Of a stretch of 64,000 bases of DNA, positions 1 to 12,700 are shown in pieces. The DNA is from Tyto alba (taxonomy: Eukaryota > Chordata > Aves > Strigiformes > Tytonidae): NCBI RefSeq assembly GCF_018691265.1, contig NW_024881272.1, forward strand, positions 19,147,323 through 19,211,322, in the 5' to 3' direction. The notes beneath the pieces were generated by a model. It did not search any database. It worked only from the letters and a program-made list of their open reading frames with translations, and was not told the DNA's origin. The position numbers and the translations under genes were made by a program. Position 1 is the first letter of the stretch. Each line of letters starts with the position of its first letter.

Positions 1-3000
1 AAAAAAAAAAGAGTGGGAAATAGTGCAATTGCCATTTTCATTGATATTTTTAATACCTACTGAGTCTGGAAACACTTGTTCTGATGAATGTCATCAACAA
101 ATGTTGTCGGTTTTAAATTACTCCATTGTTCTACATGATTTAGGTACGCTGTGTGTTAAGAGACTCAGGATATTTAAAAACCACTAGAGAGAATTAGTGG
201 GAAGGTGGAGAAAACTTTCTGCCGTATCTGAGCAATCATTTGTTGTTAATGGTTGAGGTAACTGTGTGAAGTTGGTCAAATTATTTATGTTTTTGTGATT
301 AAATTTCTTTCTTTCTAAAGATGGAGTTAATGATTATTCATAGTATTATGACATTATTTCTCCCACTTTCAAGGTTTGGGCAGGGAAAATGGAGTTCTTG
401 TGGCTGCCCCAAACAACTGTATTTTACATCATTTTGAAGGTCATAAACTGGAGTCTCATGGAATTTTCTGCTTATATAATTGGGGAGAAAATTCTGATAA
501 GATTTTTAATGTGAGAACAAGTCCTCTTCAAGGAAGAGATTTATTGTGGTGTTAACCACTGAGCATCAGTAACTTACCTCTCATCAGGTGACAAAGTGGA
601 GGACTGAGGCTTCAGCAAACTCCCCTTGCTGTTGCCAGAAGCTAATTTTGCAGAAGCAAGCCCAAACCGTATTTTAGTTACTGCAGAAGGAATATCTGGG
701 AACACAGGTTTTTTTTTTTGGCTGCAGAGCAGCACTGTGAAAACCTGCCCAGCCCCAGGACTGGAAACAGAGATCATCAAGAAAGACTTTTCTAGGACTA
801 ATGAACTGTGGAATGAAGCATCTCCCATAGATGCTGAGAAAATAAAGGGAATGTCTTTAAAAAGGACTGGCCTAATGCAGAGTTCTCTGTGGCTCGGGAA
901 TGAAATACTTCTCAGATGACTGCGCTGGTTCTTCCAGATGTGTGAGCAATTTTTAGTGCTGATGAGATTTTGCTAGCGGGCTAAGAGCACCATATGAGTA
1001 TGGACAGCTTTGCTTCAAATGGACACCATATTTATTCTTTTACAGAAAGTGATTTTCAGGAAATACCTGCAGATTTTATCCTGCAGAAAGATGTCCTGTA
1101 AGTGTCTCTAAGGGTTTTTTGACTCTTACTTCCAACGCAAAAGGGTGCTACGAAGCACTACCAAGGAGGTTAAGTAAGGGTCAAGAATTGCTACAAGCTA
1201 GTGTTTTTTCACGAGACAACCACAGCTTTTTATTTTTTGCAAAAAACGGCTTTTGCTTCCTTTTACTGATGGAGACAGGGCAAGTTTTATACAATGACAG
1301 AGAACCAGGACCCCCTGGGGAGGGCTCCTGCTATGGGCAGGAGGCTTTGAGGAGACCTGCTGTGGAAGCCTTGGTGCAGGGGACCCCACCAAGGTTGCTG
1401 AATGCCTGTGGCAGGAGGTCACAGCCACCACTGTGGTGGGGGAACATGTATTAAACACACCTGCCAAGGCCTGTCTTGCTCTGTGTCTCTCAGCACACGT
1501 TGGTAGAAGTGGTAATTCAGGTCTAGGAATACAGACTCTTAGTCATATTCATGGACTTAACTTACAAGGGGATTTTCAGCTCAATGAGTATCCCAGAAAA
1601 TACCTCATGTCAAATGCATCTTCCCTCCTGTAAGAGTGGGTGTCTCCACTTCCCGCCTGGATGGCAAAACACTCCATCAATGATGGGATAAAGATTAACT
1701 AAAAATGAAAGTCATTGGGTTTTCTCTAAATCCTCTGTTTTTTTCTTTCACCAGTTGCTCTTAGGCTTCAGAGCCCCTCTGTGAGATGGAAATTTACTGT
1801 GCTTTTCTCTCGGCAGCTCTGTCTATTTGGAATTGGAGTCTTCTCATTTGGTGAGCTGTTCCCATGGTTCCCACGTTGCAGTCGTTCTTGCTCTCGTATT
1901 TTCCGTTCCTGTATTACTTTCCTAATAACTGCTTCTCAGGGTTCTCTCTTCCTTTATTATTTTCTTGTGTGTTTGGCTAGGCTTCTCTGCATTCTTGGTA
2001 CGGCATACGATGTGCCATCACTGGAACAAGACGTCAGAGCTTTTCAGCTGCTGGAGGTGGGGTTGCTCCTCGAGAAGGCTTTGCTTCCGTCGCCTGTTTC
2101 AGCTCTCTCCAAAACAGTTGTTACTCTGCTTTATGGTGGGTCTCTGCTGTAGCGGTGACTTCCTAAAACAGATGATACCTGGTCTTGTAAACAGTTGCAA
2201 GTATCTTGGCTTCAGTGAGACACCTTTCTCAGTTGGAGCCGCTGGAGCCTTGTGGTCTGGAGCCTCTGCTCTGTCTTGCGGCTCACTGAGGTTCTCTTCT
2301 GTTTCTTGCTCCTAGCTGGATATATTCCCTTGTTTGCTTTAACTAAGCATCTTAAGGAATCTCACTAGTCTATACGGTCATTTGTGGCTTGGCATTTTTG
2401 TCTGTCCTGACTCTACCATCATATTTTTTTCTCTGTGTGCCAGGACCTCTGAAGTTCAGTCCCCTGAACCCACAGCATCTCTCCTTTCCTCCCCCAGGCC
2501 CTTCCCCTCACAGGTTTTTATGTGTTGGTCTTGTAAGGCAGAAAAATCCCCTCCGCTCTGAATTCTTCAGAATGTACGTTTATGTTAACTATCTCTTTAT
2601 TTGGCTAGTAGAAAATTAGAAGGGACAAAATTAATCAAAGAAGTCATCAACTGTGCTCATTAAAAGCATTTCCAGATTTTTTTACATATTCAAAACTGGA
2701 AAACATTGCTTCTCACTAATTCCATCAGAAGGTAATAGGCATAACTAGAGAGAGAAGGCAGATGCTGGTCATTATGATTTCTTTCACTTTCTACAAAGAA
2801 TAGACACATCTAATGGTTTCAGACCCGGAGTCCCTCTTTCTTCAATTTGAGCCAGCTGTTTTCAAAGACATGCTGTAATCCTTTCCATTTCTTGTATTTC
2901 TTAATCATATTTGATAGCTTGGTAACTTTCTTTAACCGGAGCAATGTGTTAAACTTTTTTTGGCTGCCACAGAGAGAATTCTAAATAAATATTTTGCTTA

Positions 3001-6000
3001 ACTAGGTTCCAGCAGTTTTGGTACATAGCCTAACACCATATATATTGTGGTGTGCAGGGATAATCAGTTCTCCAAAGGGAACTCAATAGCAGCATGGATC
3101 TTCTGCCAAAAATTCCTATTTCTGAGACTGTACCAGGAAACTTGTGTGGGTCCTGTTCTGCTCCTACTCAAGTCAAAGGTAAAGCTCCTACTTACTGTAC
3201 TGGGATAAAGCTCAGGCTCCGACATTCAGTCCTCACATTCCTGCTTCACACATTTTCTTTAAACTTCTTATTTATTTTTAAATTTATTTTTAGGCTCTGG
3301 AAATATACTAACCACTGCTCTCTCCTGTACATTTTCTGGAAGGAAAATCACGGATAGGAACCATTTTCCTCACCTCTTACACTGTTTAAGAGCAGCTCCT
3401 GTTCTGTGCCCCAAAGCGTGGCTGAAACTCGGCAGCTGTAATCTGGAGTGACAGATGAGCAAGTCAGATCGTGAAAGGAGGAAAAAAAATGCTGGAAAAT
3501 GAGAAAACAAGCAGAAGAAGAGCTTGCAGTCATGTCAAAAAGGCAAGAAGTGGTATCTCAAAAGAAGCAATTTTGTATTTCAGTAATCCCTGGGTTTACC
3601 TGGAGAGGTATGAGAAACCAAGGTTAGGCTGTGGTCAAGCAGGAGACTGTAGACATGGAAAAATGGGATCTCAGGACATTTACCATAGGAAATGAAACTC
3701 CAACATCACTGTGTTGCAATGAGTGCTAACACATTTGGAGCTTGACCTCATCTTTTGGTGTACGTAAGTACACAGATGGCTATATATAGCTCTGGAAATA
3801 AACACATGTAATCTGATAGCTTTAAATATAATAGGTTTTGCTTATTAGGCTGTAAGAACAATTGCAAGAATCAAGTGTAAGAATAAAACTGAGTTTTGCA
3901 CTGAAGCTTAGAAGAGATTTGGAGCTGACTGAAAACAAGGCAATCGGCAACAAGTTTTGGGGCTGACGGACTATTTCCAACAGTGCCACACACTCATTGA
4001 CACTGGGAAAGGAATTTGATTTCCTTGTGCTTTTTCATTTGCTTTCTGCATCTGCATTAGATGATGCTCATTTCTTCTGCTAAGAGCTTCAGCAGCTCTG
4101 AAGGGTGTTAATATCAAAGGAAAGCAGCTAAACTGCAGACTAAGTGCAAGAGCTGCAAGGCAGAAACACACTGGGGAGGGAACAAGGAGATTCCCCTGTG
4201 CATTCCCAACCCGCCTGTGGACACATGGCTCAGGCGTGTGAGCTGTGTGCAGTGGGGCAATGGAAGGGCACAGGTAATCCTTTCCCTGGCCCGTGCCTCC
4301 CCACAGCCTGACCAGCCCCTGGGCTCCTTACAGGAGACCAGCCAAGCACCCTGCCCAAAGAGCCCAAAGGCAGGGCTCAAACCACGGCAGGGGCTGTGAG
4401 AAGGACCTAAAGCACAAAGCAACAAATGACAGTGAATTGTCCTACTTTGACAACTTAATGTTGTAGTTTTTAATACGAACAACCAAACAACCCAGCAAAG
4501 CTTTACTTACACCCTGCATGTGCAGTTGGCAAGAATCTGAAGTTGTGTCTTCTTCAGTGCAACACTTCTGGAAAGGGAGATCTCGACATATAATGCCTCC
4601 AGCCCATCTTGCTGGGTGCTGCAGGTTGGCTCCTGTCCTTGTCAATGTGCACTGAAACAAGGGCAGGATCTACCCAGGGTCACTCTCGGGGCAGAATTCT
4701 CTCTTTAATAGCCCTAATGCAGATGCTAAAGGGTTAGTAAATCAACTATATGTCTACTGTATGCATGACATCTTATTTAAGAGCTTGATAGATTTCATGG
4801 AATCACACCAAACCATTCTAAACCCAATCTGTAACGTACACATTTTAGTTCCTCTTAATGCTAATAAACAAAACCTAAATGAAATATAACACTGCAGTTG
4901 TTGGAAGCCATTCAAATGTGGCTTAAAACAGAAATGCTGACAAAGACTTTATTTCAGCAGTGTCTAATACCTCCCTGGGCAGGCACCATGTTCTCCTTCA
5001 TGAACAGATAAATTTTCGTGTTCTGCTGTCACTTTGTTAATGCAAGGTACATAGACAGGAAGACAAAGCATTGTCAGCTTTTACCTTTGGCTTTCAAAAA
5101 GTGAAGAAAATAAGAAATCCCCTGGTAGCCAGTGAGAAGGTATAGATTCTGGATGATTCTAGGTACTGAAAATGAATTTGATTATGAAATTAAACACTAA
5201 AACACTCAGATGTGTTGCCTGAGAATAATTGTTTTCCCTGTAACGTTGGCTTCTTTTATCCCCAAGGACATTCACTGTCCTAGGTTTCTTCTTGGTTTTC
5301 TGACAATTTCCCCTGCCTCCCCCCCCATTTTTCTGCCTGTTCCTAGCTACCTAGATCACTCAGAAAAGGCCTTTTCACCTGAGTGGAGCATCCTCAATGA
5401 TAACAATATCAGCTCCTTGTCTTGTATAACCTCTCTTTGTGCCTTATCGTTTCTCTCTCTTTCTGCCTTTTGGTAACACATTTGGTTTTATTTCAAGTCA
5501 CCTTTCTCTGTCTTACCTACAACTTGGAGGTCTTTGTTGCAGGTGTCATGTGAAATCTTTCTTCTTGTAACACGCCGCAAGAGCCAAATACCACAATCCT
5601 AACTCACATCAAATTTCTGCTTAGGCCAAGGGAAGTTTTGCCTAAGTAAGGCTGCAGGATTTGACCTCAGGTTTGCTGTACAGTGTGTATTGCAAGGTCT
5701 GGTATTGTTTAACTCTACCTTGTTTGTTTTGAGAGACAGTTTGCATAAAGATGCCTTATGGGATAAAGTTACAATAGACTATATTCCTGAGACAAGGTAA
5801 GAAAACTGGAAATGAAAGCTAAAAAGACCTTTGTCTCTTTAGGAAGAAGACAGTGAAGGGTGTCGGATTTCTTTTGGCATCACAACGCTACCAAACTACA
5901 TCTGCTCTTCAAGCATTTTCCAGAGCGAGGATTGCTGGACCCCACTCCGACGATACTCGAGATGCAAAACCTCCGGCACGCTCAGCTTTTTCTCTTTATA

Positions 6001-6039
6001 CCGTTTCATCATCTCCCTTCCCCCCCTTCCCCCATTTTA
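1..6039. other. Intergenic DNA upstream of COL24A1
   Basis: I recognise no exon, RNA gene or named repeat here. Open frames such as those at 1119-1454 and 1781-2315 have no recognisable protein family, and the second lies in a pyrimidine-rich, stop-poor stretch. A C run sits near 5313-5323 and a T run near 710-718. Distal regulatory elements or an untranslated upstream exon of COL24A1 cannot be excluded without transcript data. Confidence 0.6.
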
Positions 6040-6162
6040 ACGCAACTCGCAGCTTCCTGCCGAGCCCCCCCAGCTGGCGCCCAGCGGGAACCGAGGGCTC
6101 TCCGCGCCCTTCGGACGCACTAAGCGGCCTCACCTGTCCGCCTCCTGCCCGCCCCGGGGCCG

Positions 6163-6184
6163 CCGCCCCGCCCCGCCCCGCCCC
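6163..6184. promoter_or_regulatory. Tandem GC boxes (CCCCG repeats), candidate Sp/KLF sites
   Basis: Four tandem CCCCG units form overlapping GC-box cores about 460-480 bp upstream of the start codon. Sp1/KLF factors bind such cores in CpG-island promoters. Occupancy is inferred, not seen. Confidence 0.5.
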
Positions 6185-6262
6185 TCCCCGCCGGGGCCGC
6201 GGGCGCTGCGTTGCGCGCCGCGGGGCCGCGCCCGGGGGGAGTTGCGCGGGGCAGCGCGCACC

Positions 6263-6307
6263 ATGCGCGGCCGGGGTCCGGCCCGCCCCGGGGGCCGCGT
6301 TTGCTGA
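6263..6307 (+). other. Possible 14-codon upstream ORF in the 5' leader
   Basis: An ATG in good context (A at -3, ACCATGC) opens 14 codons ending at TGA 6305-6307. If transcription starts upstream of it, it would be a short uORF well separated from the main start. A second tiny frame, ATG 6566 to TGA 6578-6580 (4 codons), follows it. Both depend on an unknown transcription start. Confidence 0.3.
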
Positions 6308-6313
6308 TGTAAT
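6305..6313 (+). promoter_or_regulatory. CRE/AP-1-like site TGATGTAAT in the COL24A1 promoter
   Basis: TGATGTAA differs from the ATF/CREB half-variant TGACGTAA by one C-to-T change. It stands in a short AT-richer block (about 6300-6345) inside very GC-rich DNA, about 335 bp before the start codon. CREB-AP1 complexes are reported to control mouse Col24a1 in osteoblasts, which makes the site a reasonable candidate. That this site is the equivalent one is inference. Confidence 0.3.
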
Positions 6314-6460
6314 CGCTGGGCAGCCAGCGCTGAAACCCAACACCGAGGCGGGCGGGGAAGGACCGCCGGTGCCGGGGCAGGCGGCTGCAGCGCCGCTCCG
6401 CCGCCGGACTCCGCGGGCAGCCGCGGGGCTCCCCCGCCCCCCCCCCTCCGCCCCGGCCCT

Positions 6461-6480
6461 CCCCCCCCCCCCCCCCCCCC
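6461..6480. repeat. C20 homopolymer in the promoter/5' leader
   Basis: Twenty consecutive C residues follow further C-rich DNA from 6430. The opposite strand is a G tract able to form G-quadruplexes and this strand an i-motif. Homopolymers of this type are error-prone in sequencing, so the exact length is uncertain. Confidence 0.8.
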
Positions 6481-6635
6481 GCTGCGCCCGCCCCCGCGGG
6501 CTGTACGCGGGCCGCCCTCGGGCTTGCGCGGAGCTCGGCGGAGACCTCGGGGCCGGCGGGGTTTCATGGACAGGACCTGACCCTGCGGCGGCGTTCGGCT
6601 CCGGCTTTCCCTCGGATCGTCCGCTGCCCGGGCAA

Positions 6636-6701
6636 ATGCATACAAATGCATTTGGGAGCCGAGAGGACAAGGCGAGGACGCGTCTCTCCCGCGGCACAAA
6701 C
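6636..6701 (+). other. Overlapping upstream ATG frame, exon 1 part (continues through exons 2 and 3)
   Basis: An ATG at 6636, ten bases before the COL24A1 start, is in a different frame. It stays open across the splice junctions for 85 codons: 22 in exon 1, 20 in exon 2, one spanning the junction and 42 in exon 3, ending at TAG 20060-20062. Both ATGs lie in copies of CAAATGCAT, so their contexts (C at -3, C at +4) are equally weak. The collagen frame is the real one by homology. Translation of this frame is unproven. Confidence 0.4.
6646..6701 (+). CDS. COL24A1: COL24A1 exon 1, coding part: start codon and charged N-terminus
   Basis: The start at 6646 was chosen because the frame MHLGAERTRRGRVSPAAQ matches the remembered human N-terminus (MHL-A-RTRRG-VSP-A), while the earlier ATG at 6636 gives an unrelated peptide. 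The exon encodes 18 residues plus two bases of Thr19, with an Arg-rich n-region (R7, R9, R10, R12) ahead of the signal-peptide core. The donor is AAC|GTAAGC, a good consensus, and the intron is phase 2. The start context is weak, which fits a modestly translated message. Confidence 0.9.
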
Positions 6702-9700
6702 GTAAGCGGGAGTCGGGGAGGCGTGACGGCGGGCCCCGCTCCCCCGGCCGGCGGCCGCGCCGCCCAGCACCCCCGCCGGCCGGCCCGCCGCGGGGCAGGG
6801 GGCTCGCCCGGGGACGGGGGCAGCGGACGGCGACGCCGGTGGGCTCTGTGTGTGTGCGTCTGCGTGGGTGCGCCCTCACCTATCCTCCGCGCTCCAGCCG
6901 TCACCCCGCGAGGTCCCGGGTGCCCCCGCAGGACCGGCGGGCGCTGCGGGGCGCCGGCTCCGCGCACGGAGCCCGCCCGTGCCGGTGGCTGGGCGTCTCT
7001 CCCCTCCACGCTCTCCCTTGTCTTTCTTGCTTTCCTCGATGTTCCCGGTCCCATCCAGCACCCTCGTGTCATCTTTCCCCCGTCCAAGCCCACGCCCCGG
7101 CGGGCAGCCTGGCCCTGGGGAGCCCGGCCCGGGGACAGTCACGCGTGTTGTGTGTGGCCCCGTGGGGAGCGGGGGCAGCCGGACCTGAGAGCCAGCGCAC
7201 CCCAGCTCCCCGAGGAGGGAATAGGGGTCTTGGGGAGAGCATAATCCTACAACCACGAGTAGCCCGGCTGCTTGCCCTCCCTTTAGCTACCTAGCTATAA
7301 AACACAGCAAATAAACAAAACCTGCAGAATTTACATTTAAGAGCTGAGACTACTCTCTTAATAACAGAGATGACCTGATGAGGTGCCCTGTATTTACATG
7401 CTTCTGCAGTAGGCTGTGCTACTTAAAATACATCACCATCTATGATGCAAAGTTAGAGCTCCACTCTCCTCTATAGTTTGCCTAAAAGCAGTCTAGGCAA
7501 GATCATTGTGAACTTTTGACAGTTCTAATGATACTATAGCGGTTACTAGCATGTGCCTCCTTTTTGTAAAGTGCTTATTTTATTCTGGTCGTGGTTTAAA
7601 TTGAGTTTACTGAGAGCTCCAAGCGGGACAGAGAAGGATATGTCTTGCGTTGTAGTGAGGATAATACCACTAAAGTGTGCCTGGTGTATAATTTGGGTGT
7701 GCTTGAATGCTTCTGAGCAGTTACGTGGCTGCCTGAAGGTGGCCTTCCCAGGACAGCCGTGTCTTTAACGGCTGTGTCTGTGGGACTTCTTCGCGAATCC
7801 TCTGAGTGCAATTTAAAAAAGGGTTTTATTTGATACCTGTGAAGGGATATTGCTCATGAAGAAGCATACATTGAATTACAGGGAAGTAGTACAGTAGCAG
7901 AGAGACAGTTGACCCGAGTTCAAAATCAGAGATAGCTTCAGAATATGCATCTATACGCTTCTATCTTGTTTATATAATTTACTTGACAAGAAAGGAACTT
8001 GGTTTCTTGCCTGTGTTAAGAAACCAGATTTCTTTGCAAAAGGAGCAAGTTTCCTTAGCGTGTATCAAACCCATCAATCCCTTGCAACCTAGACCACCTT
8101 TTTGTGGAAATGCTGTTTTGTCAGACCTGCTACCTGTATAGGGGTGTCTCTGCAGGTTAAATACATAAAACTCCTACAGCTGCATGACTCCTAAATCTCT
8201 CACCAAATTTATTGATAGAATATTTAATTTTGAAACATGAACAGTCATGTGTTACCCTTAGCTCCTGTGAGTGATGAGTTGTAGAATGCTTGAAGAGCGA
8301 TTTAGAAAATGTACAGACAAATCCGGAAAGAGGAGATTATTTCACAAGAGTGGGAATTTGAGCTGTATGCTTTTGCCTTAATATAGTGTAAAACACTTCG
8401 TGTATGCTATCTAGACAAGAGAGCTAATGTAAAAAATAGGGAGTGTACTCATAGAAAGGTTCTAAAAATCACATCTTTTTCATTAATTTTTCTCCTTTTA
8501 GAAATACTAGCAGAGTTGACTCTTCTTCTGGACATGATAGTTTCTCATCTCAAGCCAAATGCTGTCCAGAGACAGGAGTATTTTGTGTCTCTCCCTTTTT
8601 CCCATCTTTCAAATTGTGAACTGGTGATAAAGGATTCGGGAGCTTCCCCCCTCTCTGGTGAGGTACACAGCCACATCTGTGCCCTAAGGGTATGGGACTG
8701 TCACCTGGGAGAGGCTTTGGAGGCAGTTGTGTCCGCTCAAGCCATGTTGATAGTAGGTCTCTTAAAACTTGGGAAGCAGCACTGGATTTGCTGGGTGATC
8801 TCATTGTAGCAGCAAGGGAAAGTATCTGTCTTATCAGATATGGAAACATAAGGGTTTTAACAGCTTGTGGTCTTTGAGAAGCCCAGGGCATCTTTGTCTA
8901 CGAGGTGCTGTCATCTTCCCAAAGCCCTCCTCGGGTTTGATGGACACAAACCGGGCCATTCTCCTCAGCAGTCCTCAGAGGAAATCCAGTGAAGCAATGC
9001 ACGTGGGGCATGTGCTGGTATTTAAACTGTCATCACTGATGAGGGCAGGCTTGAATGCATCTGTGCCAGTTACACTGGGAACAGGCTTTCCTGCCTTCTC
9101 CAGCAGCCAGCCAGTGCTATTTCTTCCTTTAAACTTGAGATTTAGGAAAGTAGCCTGGAATGAAGAGGACACTGCTGTGCACTGAACAGACCCAAGCTCT
9201 GTACCCTGAATAGTCTTCAGAGGGTAGAATTTTTCATCATTGCTTGCCACAACTTGCTTTGAAGCTTATCAGTTTCCTCATCTATCCATGACCCCCAATG
9301 GAAAAAACCAAACACGGATAGTCGCTGTGCACTCGTTGGAAGAGACAAACAGCCACAAGATGTCAAAGATTATCAGAAAGATAAGCTCTATTTTATGTGG
9401 TAGAATAGTTCACCCACATTTGATAATGCCTTCCTCCAAGCATTATATAGTTGCCCTCAGCTTGTTCTTGCATTTAAAATAGGAGAGAGGATGAAAAGGT
9501 GGGAGGAAGCTTGAGAGATACCTAGACTCTAGGACAGGACATAGCCAAGGGCTACTGGAACAGCTTCATGTGTGATGTTAAATGGGGAAAAACAGCCAGC
9601 ATTTGAGTCAGCTGGAGTCTTCCCTGCCACGTGCTTTGACTGTTATATAGTGTTACTTTTCTGTTACGTCCCAACAGGGCAAGTTTCCCAAAGAGTTCTG

Positions 9701-12700
9701 GGCTCAGCTGAGGCAGGCTGTCCAGGGTTTCTGTGTGCCGCTTGCTTTGCTCCTTGCAGCTATGGCAGATGATGGATCAAGCCGTGTATGTGTTACACAG
9801 CAGGGAGCCTGGTGGCTTAGTGGCGGTGCTGGTGTGAGAATGGAGACTTAAAAGCTGCAAATGCAGAGTAGTGATCTTGACCAAGAAGGGAGGATTTGCA
9901 TGAATGAATTCTCTCAGAAAGATAGAATTTAATTTTTTCATCTTTGGCCATGGAGGGCTCCCTTGTACAACTTCACTTTAGGTTGCACATGATTTCATTT
10001 ACAAAAAGTTTTACTTATTGTGAAAAAAGGTAGAAGGAAGACTAACTTTTCCCACACATTAGAGGACCTCTAGTCCTATGGTTGTCTCTGGTCCCTGTTT
10101 TTTTTCTTAGCTGATCACTCATCTGTTCTTGACATTAGCTGGAGAGCACTGTGTAAGCCAGACATTTGTCTTTACCTCTCACTAAATGTTTCTGTGTATC
10201 CAGTTACATCTGTGAAACTTACAGCCCTGGGAGAATTTTGGAATTTCTTGCCTTCTTACAATGTTTGCTGGGAGGTGATGGAGTCAGATACCTGACACAC
10301 AGCCTGTCTCTGGCTGACGTGGAAGAGGCTGTTTCAAAGTTAAGAGGAGTCAATTCTTCATTTTGGGATCTGAGGTTCTTTGAACATCCTGACTTTGGAG
10401 TTAACTAAAATGTCTTATGATATTTTTAATTGTGAATTCATTTTGCACCCATGAAAGTCAATTAAATAAATAAATAGTTGTTCTGAGTTTTAGCTGATAT
10501 TGTAATGCATGGCCTTTCTTCTGAATGTAGTTTGCCACCAGAAACTATCTTCTGTCACTGAGTTTCTCATTAGATGAAAAGATGATGCACTGTGTGACAC
10601 AAACTATGAACTTGAATTCTGGTCTTCAGAGCTGAAAAAAATTGAGTGTCGCATAGCTGATCTGCTGTTTGGACAACAGTGAGTATTAGCTCTTTTGTAG
10701 GAGTGGCAGAACTGCTCCAGTAGACATTTCCTGGCTGTAGCAGGAAAAAGCCTGAAGAGAGAAGTAGCCAGGGACTGCAGTGGTTAATTAAAAAATGTGC
10801 CCTTACAAGCACATTGGGATTTGTGAGGTGTAGTTTTCACCCCACTCCACTTCTGTGATCAGAACTGGAGTAATGATGCATGGTTTTGAATATCCTGTAC
10901 ATTCTGTGCATTTTCTTCTAAAAAAACATGATGTATCTACAGTTTTACAGGGGCAATACCCCTGACAAAATATTACCATTATTGTGCCTTACTGCTCCTT
11001 AAATTATTCATTTGTTCTGATTGTCAAAACTTAAGCTCTCACAATATGCAAATCCACATGTAGGTGTATAAACAATTGACCTAATTTTGTCCAAGATCCA
11101 GCCCACTTATTTGCTTTGAAAACTTTGAGCAGAAGTTTTGAGGAATGCTGCAGAAAACTCTTTAAGATATAGCAGGAAAATTATGTTTAGTCTAATTTTA
11201 TAAAGCTTCTCTTCTCTGCCTCTGATTTGAAATCTTGTTTAAACAAGTGCGTTGCCTGAAAATTGGTGTAGCAATTTCTGAATACAGTCCAGGCTGCTGA
11301 TCAGGTGGAAAAGGACAGCAGAGAGGTTTGCCAGCTGGAGAGTGGGTGATGGTGGATAGTGCACTTTTAAAATTAACGTTTGACCCAACACATCTGTAAG
11401 GAATGGGTATTGTTTGGGTCTTTAATGCTTCCTTTCTTGTCCCAGCATTTGCCGTGGGTGTTTTTCCTCATAACAGGAATTGGAGGAAGGGCCAGCCGGT
11501 GGGCTTTTGGCTGGCAAGTGTCTGTCAAGGGCTGGGCTTGGGGAGGGGGTGGTTGAGAAGTATTTGGACTGGGGAGGGGGCCTGCAAGAAGCAGTGGCAA
11601 CAGCTGTGAAGTAGCCTCTTCCCCTAAACGGGACTTGGGGTTTCACCCCAGTTTTCAACCCACAGTGAAACTGTGTAAGTGGAAGGAGAGTTAGTAATCA
11701 AACCCCTCTTCTGCTAGATTAATGAATTTTTACTTTTTGTTTTTTTTATTATTATTATTATTTTTCTGCTTTGTTTCACTGAGCAAATTGATAAAACCAG
11801 ATTTTTTTCTCCGTGATTTTAATGCACTTGGATGTTTCTATAATGTTTGAATTGCAAACCCTTGATAGGAACATTGAGATTTTTCACTAAAACTGCTATA
11901 TATATATGTGTGTGTGTGTGTGTGTATGTACATATATATAAAAATAAATATTTAATTCATGACACGATTTCTTGGCATTGTAGCATTACTAATACTTGGT
12001 TTATGCATAGATTATCCCCTGAGCTGAAGGCAACCTGGCAGCAAACACTTAGTGGAAAGGATTTGTCTGTTATTGCTGTTTGAACCCTACGTTCCTGTAT
12101 AAAGTGGTAGTGTTTTCTTCCTGCACTTTTTCTGCTGAGAAAACCTGACTAATTATCTGGTGAAGTTACATCACATGAAGTTACAGATGTTCATGTACAC
12201 ATAAAGTATAGAAAGCAACTGTGTTACCTTCAAATACTGTCCGTTCTAGATACTTAAGTGCTCTCTGGCATGGTCCAGCAAACACTTCCAGTCAATCTAG
12301 CATTTATTATGAAACATCAGTGAGGTTACATATGTTAATGAGCAAGCAGGATGAGCTGTTGTTATCAGAACGGTCGAGCTGTTGAGTAGTTAGTATCATA
12401 ACTCTATTTCTGATATTTTAGAAATATTTCTCCTTAGAATAAATAGATACAGGTTACTGTAACTGTTACATACATCTGTTTCTGTGCTTGGATGTCCGAC
12501 ATTAACAGAAAATATATTTCTCATTTATTAAAAGATTCAGTCACTGATAAGTGTGTGATTAGAGGCTAATCTGACTAATATAACTGAGTAAAAACCAGCA
12601 GACTGTTTTTTTTTTAACCATGGTTAAAAATGTATTCTTTGCCCAACATCCAACACTTTTCATTTAAAACAAATTTTGAGAGAACAAACATATATAAGGT

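Larger units (their letters stand above)
6040..7215 (+). promoter_or_regulatory. COL24A1: CpG-island promoter, 5' UTR and intron 1 start of COL24A1
   Basis: GC content and CpG density rise sharply near 6040 and fall near 7215, against AT-rich flanks. The island encloses the start codon at 6646 and the first splice donor at 6702. I see no convincing TATA box, so dispersed initiation is likely and the transcription start cannot be fixed from sequence. Tandem GC boxes lie at 6163-6184, a C20 run at 6461-6480 and a CRE-like site at 6305-6313. The long open frames on both strands of the island result from its lack of stop codons and are not genes. Confidence 0.85.

Noticed and set aside
1781..2619. 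Run of plus-strand frames of 123, 116 and 76 codons as an upstream gene or retroviral remnant
   Set aside because: The stretch is pyrimidine-rich, the frames overlap and no domain, splice pattern or LTR edge could be recognised.
4790..4840. CCAAACCATTCTA near 4811-4823 as a CR1 3' end
   Set aside because: Only about 13 bases match the CR1 tail; the flanks do not follow the consensus and the terminal octamer repeat is missing.
5853..7244. Long open frames on both strands across the CpG island (463 codons plus, 365 and 249 codons minus)
   Set aside because: They are low-complexity Pro/Ala/Arg/Gly translations that follow from the lack of AT-rich stop codons. The plus frame runs over the exon 1 splice donor in the wrong frame, and no family is recognisable.
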